Source of the DNA: an uncultured Ruminococcus sp.
GTDB taxonomy: Bacteria; Bacillota; Clostridia; Oscillospirales; Ruminococcaceae
DNA length: 9,948 bases
Assembly (NCBI GenBank): GCA_946404705.1
Contig: CAMJES010000055.1
Location: forward strand, 1-9,948
Direction: 5' to 3'
The notes beneath the pieces are model-generated. The model was given only the letters and a program-made list of their open reading frames with translations, did not search any database and was not told the origin of the DNA. Below, piece by piece: positions 7,390 to 9,948 of the stretch. A program made the translations under genes and the position numbers. Within the stretch, counting starts at the first letter, position 1. Every line of letters begins with the position of its first letter.

Positions 7390-8355
7390 TTGGCTAACAG
7401 AAGTTCAAAAAGCGGATATCTTGGCATTACTGCATTGATCGCCGTTATAATTTTTGTGATACTTTCAACAACCGTATTCTTCAAGATAACGACTGTCACC
7501 GTCAAGGGCAGCTCGATATATACAGCGGAGGAAATTTGCGCTGCTTCGGGAATAAAAAGCGGAAATAACCTTATAAGGACAAATATGGGCAAAGCTGCCG
7601 AAAAGATCGAGAACTCTCTTATCTACATAGAAACAGCCGAGCTGAAACGTTCCTTTCCCTCTGGAGTTGAGATAACGGTAAAGCCCTGCCGTGAAGCTGT
7701 CAGCGCGGAATATGAAGAAGGCTTCTGCCTTTTGAGCGAGAGCGGAAAGGTGCTTAAAACCGCCGAAGAACCGTTCCCCGACACCATTGTTATCTACGGT
7801 GCAAGAACCGCGCCGATAAAGGAAGAATGGGAGGAAACCGATACTGCGTCCGAAACAAGCTCGAACGTGACTTCCGCAACGGATAAGGACGAAGCAGCGG
7901 CAGAAGAAGAAAACGGCGAAACTACGCCTATCCCTACCATAGGTTCGCATTTTGAATGTACAAAGGATAATCGCACGGAGATATTCTACCGTCTTGTGGA
8001 TATTTCAAACAGCGCTTTTCAGGGAATGGCAAACAGCTTCGATATGACCGACCACCACAACATAAGCTGCGTTTATGACGGACGTATCACGGTCGAATTC
8101 GGCGCAGTTACCGAGCTTGACTACAAGATAAAGCTTGCTTCAAGCATTTTAAAGGATAAGATAGGCAAAAAAACCGAGGGTACGCTTCGTATGCTCTCGG
8201 GCGGCGCTTCCTTCATCGACAAGGCAGGCATTGAACAGAACGAGATAAACTATCAAAACAACCTTGCTGCGCAGACTGCCGCAGAAACGGAGGAAAGCGA
8301 TGCAAGCGAGTCCGCTTCGGAAGAAACATCCTCGGGTGTTGTTCATTTTGAATAA
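7390..8355 (+). CDS. ftsQ: Cell division protein FtsQ/DivIB
   Basis: Bitopic membrane protein of the divisome that links early and late division proteins and helps control FtsW and its PBP partner. With the TTG start it is 321 residues: a short cytoplasmic tail with basic residues, one transmembrane helix at about 10-31, then an extracytoplasmic POTRA domain at about 33-102 (ITTVTVKGSSIYTAEEI through the FPSGVEITV segment), followed by the beta domain beginning at the LLSESGKVL stretch. Two low-complexity acidic Ser/Thr/Glu-rich stretches stand out: an insert at about 145-180 inside the beta-domain region and a C-terminal tail at about 295-316. Both are probably disordered. Sequence conservation in this family is low, so the call rests on topology, the POTRA-like pattern and position between murA and ftsQ's usual neighbour ftsZ. 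An ATG at 7384 is an alternative but poorly spaced start. Confidence 0.87.
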   Translation: MANRSSKSGYLGITALIAVIIFVILSTTVFFKITTVTVKGSSIYTAEEICAASGIKSGNNLIRTNMGKAAEKIENSLIYIETAELKRSFPSGVEITVKPCREAVSAEYEEGFCLLSESGKVLKTAEEPFPDTIVIYGARTAPIKEEWEETDTASETSSNVTSATDKDEAAAEEENGETTPIPTIGSHFECTKDNRTEIFYRLVDISNSAFQGMANSFDMTDHHNISCVYDGRITVEFGAVTELDYKIKLASSILKDKIGKKTEGTLRMLSGGASFIDKAGIEQNEINYQNNLAAQTAAETEESDASESASEETSSGVVHFE

Positions 8356-8407
8356 GTCTTGTTTAAAATAAAATATTCAAATTATTTAGTATTTTTCAAA
8401 AAAACAC

Positions 8408-8436
8408 TTGCAATAATGTGCAAAATATGATAAAAT
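8408..8436 (+). promoter_or_regulatory. Probable ftsZ promoter (extended -10)
   Basis: TTGCAA (8408-8413, 4 of 6 to the -35 consensus) is followed after exactly 17 nt by TAAAAT (8431-8436, 5 of 6 to the -10 consensus), with a TG one base upstream of the -10, forming an extended -10 element. It lies in the 149-nt AT-rich gap between ftsQ and ftsZ. The expected start near 8443 would give a leader of about 60 nt before the ftsZ ATG. A weaker second -10, TATACT at 8463-8468, lacks a good -35. Confidence 0.62.
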
Positions 8437-8458
8437 GTATATTGTATTAATGTGCAAA
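8414..8458 (+). repeat. Two 11-bp direct repeats at the ftsZ promoter
   Basis: TAATGTGCAAA occurs perfectly at 8414-8424, inside the spacer between -35 and -10, and again at 8448-8458, just after the predicted transcription start. The copies are 34 bp apart start to start. The first copy also contributes to an inverted repeat, TTGCA (8408-8412) with TGCAA (8419-8423), overlapping the -35. This placement would suit an operator, but no known regulator motif is recognised and the region is AT-rich. Confidence 0.5.
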
Positions 8459-8504
8459 TTCATATACTGTTATCAGCTTTATTATATTAGGAGGAAGTTT
8501 AAGC

Positions 8505-9596
8505 ATGGGCGGTTTTGTTCTTGATAATGAAAATGATATGTTTGAGCCCGATGTCAACATAAAAGTTGTAGGTGTCGGCGGCGGCGGCGGTAACGCTCTT
8601 AACTGCATGGTAGTTGCAGGTATCAAAGACGTTGATTATATCGCTGTCAACACCGATGCAAAAGCACTTCATTCCTCAAAGGCTTCCCACAAAGTCCAGA
8701 TCGGCGAGAAGCTCACACGAGGCAGAGGTGCGGGAAACAAGCCGGAAGTCGGCGAACGTTCCGCTCAGGAAAACAAGGAAGAGATCGCTGCTGCTCTCAA
8801 GGGCGCTCAGATGGTTTTCATCGCTGCAGGTATGGGCGGCGGTACAGGCACAGGCGCTGCTCCTGTCGTTGCAGAGATCGCTCAGGAGCTTGATATACTT
8901 ACAGTAGCCGTTGTTACAAAGCCTTTCAACTTTGAACAGAAGGCTAAGATGATACAGGCAGAAAAAGGTATCGAAGAACTCAAGAAGCACGTTGACTCGC
9001 TTATCGTTATCCCTAACGAAAAGCTTCTTGTCGGCTCGGAAAAGCCGCTTACGATGAGAGAATCCTTCGCAATGGCCGATGATATCCTCAAAACGGGCGT
9101 TAAGTCCATTGCCGAACTTATCACAGTTGAAGGCATGATAAACCTTGACTTCGCCGATGTTGAAACCACCATGAAGAATGCAGGCTATGCACACATGGCT
9201 ATCGGTCACGGCTCGGGCAAGGACAAGGCTCAGGAAGCTGCAAATGCAGTTATCACCTCTCCGCTTCTCGAAACTTCTATCAGCGGCGCTACAAGACTGC
9301 TTGTTAACATCGTTATGTCCGAGGATATCCTTGCATCCGATGTTGATATGGCTACAAAGCTTATCTCCGACGCTGCAGATCCTAACGTAAGCATGATTTT
9401 CGGTACATCGTTCGATGAATCTCTTCAGGATGAGATGAACATCACCGTTATTGCCGCAGGTTTTAACGGAATGGACAACCCCGACGCTGTTCCTGCGGAA
9501 GAAGCTGCTCCTGCTGAACAGGCTGCTCCGGAACAGAAAGCAAACAGCGCTATTGATGATTATTCCGCACTTTTCCAGATCTTTAACGACAGATAA
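8505..9596 (+). CDS. ftsZ: Cell division GTPase FtsZ
   Basis: Tubulin homologue that polymerises with GTP into the Z-ring and directs septal wall synthesis. It is 363 residues. The GTP-binding core shows VVGVGGGGGNALN (from 21), the tubulin signature GGGTGTG at 111-117 and the T7 loop NLDFADVETTM from 213, with D215 and D218 matching the catalytic Asp positions of E. coli FtsZ. The folded core ends near residue 320. It is followed by a short Ala/Pro/Glu-rich linker and a tail ending in DDYSALFQIFNDR, which is unlike the usual IPxFLR-type C-terminal peptide that binds membrane anchors. AGGAGG at 8489-8494 lies 10 nt before the ATG. It has its own promoter and terminator, so it can be transcribed alone. 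Its codon choice looks more uniform than its neighbours (many GCT, CTT, AAG), consistent with high expression. No ftsA lies beside it. Confidence 0.98.
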   Translation: MGGFVLDNENDMFEPDVNIKVVGVGGGGGNALNCMVVAGIKDVDYIAVNTDAKALHSSKASHKVQIGEKLTRGRGAGNKPEVGERSAQENKEEIAAALKGAQMVFIAAGMGGGTGTGAAPVVAEIAQELDILTVAVVTKPFNFEQKAKMIQAEKGIEELKKHVDSLIVIPNEKLLVGSEKPLTMRESFAMADDILKTGVKSIAELITVEGMINLDFADVETTMKNAGYAHMAIGHGSGKDKAQEAANAVITSPLLETSISGATRLLVNIVMSEDILASDVDMATKLISDAADPNVSMIFGTSFDESLQDEMNITVIAAGFNGMDNPDAVPAEEAAPAEQAAPEQKANSAIDDYSALFQIFNDR

Positions 9597-9616
9597 ATTT
9601 TTTTAAAAAATACAGG

Positions 9617-9643
9617 GGCGCACAGGTCAACGTGCGCCTTTTT
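9617..9643 (+). terminator. Rho-independent terminator after ftsZ
   Basis: A perfect 7-bp GC-rich stem, GGCGCAC (9617-9623) with GTGCGCC (9632-9638), encloses an 8-nt loop and is followed at once by five T. It begins about 20 nt after the ftsZ stop codon. This is a textbook intrinsic terminator and marks the end of the division cluster transcript. Confidence 0.93.
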
Positions 9644-9668
9644 GTTTACGAAATGAACAAGCAGGGGT

Positions 9669-9691
9669 AATACAACCCCATAGGGGGTATT
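9669..9691 (+). promoter_or_regulatory. Hairpin sequestering the RBS of the small ORF
   Basis: AATAC (9669-9673) pairs with GTATT (9687-9691) and CCCC (9676-9679) pairs with GGGG (9683-9686). This gives a 9-bp stem with a two-A bulge and an ATA loop. The 3' arm contains the AGGGGG Shine-Dalgarno-like stretch (9682-9687) of the ATG at 9693, so folding would block initiation. An alternative upstream pairing, GGGGT (9664-9668) with ACCCC (9675-9679), would use the same C-run and free the site. The pairing is read directly; any switching role is inference. Confidence 0.45.
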
Positions 9692-9692
9692 T

Positions 9693-9925
9693 ATGGAAAC
9701 AATTGCATATTTTTTTCGCTTTTAAGTTTAATAGGGTTAGCAGTACTTATTATATCAGACGCCATGTTCCTCGGCGGATTACTGTTTCCGATAGTCGGGA
9801 TAAAAAATGTCCGTAAACCGAATGAAAAATGCAGAATTGTTCCGAAAATCTATATTACCCTTGGTGTTGGTCTGATAATTTCGGCAATTTTTATACTCTT
9901 TTGCTTTTTTATTCGCCATAGGTAG
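9693..9925 (+). CDS. Small two-helix membrane protein, apparently frameshifted
   Basis: I do not recognise this family. An ATG at 9693, 5 nt after AGGGGG, opens a frame that reads METIAYFF and then stops at 9723-9725. Shifting by -1 at the seven-T run (9710-9716) joins it to a frame that stays open to TAG at 9923-9925. The joined product would be 77 residues: a hydrophobic segment at about 7-37, a basic loop at 38-52 (KNVRKPNEK and following) and a second hydrophobic segment at about 53-74, ending RHR. This is a typical small two-helix membrane protein with positive-inside charges. The downstream frame alone has an ATG at 9764 (53 residues) but no ribosome binding site. The break may be a sequencing or assembly indel, a real mutation, or slippage on T-TTT-TTT, which is in the right phase for -1 frameshifting. 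It lies after the ftsZ terminator and seems independent of the cluster. Confidence 0.42.
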
Positions 9926-9948
9926 TTGCTTTGACTGCGAAAATTTGC

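Noticed and set aside
8356..8407. Possible terminator after ftsQ in the AT-rich gap
   Set aside because: Only A/T pairing such as AAAATA with TATTTT over a long loop is available; no GC stem is present.
9645..9673. Possible promoter TTTACG-17 nt-TAATAC upstream of the small ORF
   Set aside because: The -10 match is only 3 of 6, and the element overlaps the end of the terminator tract and the hairpin, so it is not supportable.
1..9948. CRISPR arrays, tRNA or rRNA genes, insertion sequences, phage or defence genes
   Set aside because: No repeat arrays, RNA gene signatures, transposase motifs or terminal inverted repeats were seen; the window is almost fully occupied by core cell-wall and division genes.

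Overview
This window is the downstream half of a bacterial division and cell-wall (dcw) gene cluster, all on the + strand. Gene content is murE-murF (fused, 5'-truncated), mraY, ftsW, murG, murA, ftsQ/divIB and ftsZ, followed by a strong terminator and a small membrane-protein reading frame near the right edge. The gene set, AGGAGG-type ribosome binding sites, short intergenic gaps, a DivIB-like FtsQ, a meso-DAP type MurE (DNPR motif) and no ftsA between ftsQ and ftsZ all suggest a Clostridia-type Firmicute. A Ruminococcus/Oscillospirales gut relative is my best guess, but the taxonomy is inference.

Bases 1-45 are not biological. They match the Illumina TruSeq/P5 adapter, so the window begins at a contig end with untrimmed adapter. 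Genomic sequence starts at about 46, inside murE at its ATP-binding loop, and roughly the first 100-110 MurE residues are missing. The ATG at 80 is an internal Met codon.

Regions: 46-2608 MurE-MurF; 2627-3634 MraY; 3649-4881 FtsW; 4894-6021 MurG. These four are tightly packed (12-18 nt gaps, each with its own Shine-Dalgarno) and look like one operon. An 88-nt gap at 6022-6109 carries a plausible promoter before murA (6110-7366), which is followed closely by ftsQ/divIB (7390-8355, probably starting at TTG). The 149-nt AT-rich gap at 8356-8504 carries a good extended -10 promoter overlapped by a repeated 11-bp motif, then ftsZ (8505-9596) and its terminator (9617-9643). From 9644 to 9948 there is one SD-sequestering hairpin and a small two-helix membrane protein whose frame is broken at a run of seven T; I see nothing in 9926-9948.

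Together the products make and use lipid II at the division site. MurA commits UDP-GlcNAc to the pathway. MurE and MurF add DAP and D-Ala-D-Ala. MraY and MurG build lipids I and II. FtsW polymerises lipid II under the control of the FtsQ/DivIB complex, and FtsZ positions the machinery. murB, murC, murD and ftsA are not in the window. This is mostly core housekeeping DNA and I do not see a wholly new system. The points most worth a second look are the MurE-MurF fusion, the atypical FtsZ tail, the repeat-flanked ftsZ promoter, and the broken or frameshifted small ORF with its SD-blocking hairpin.
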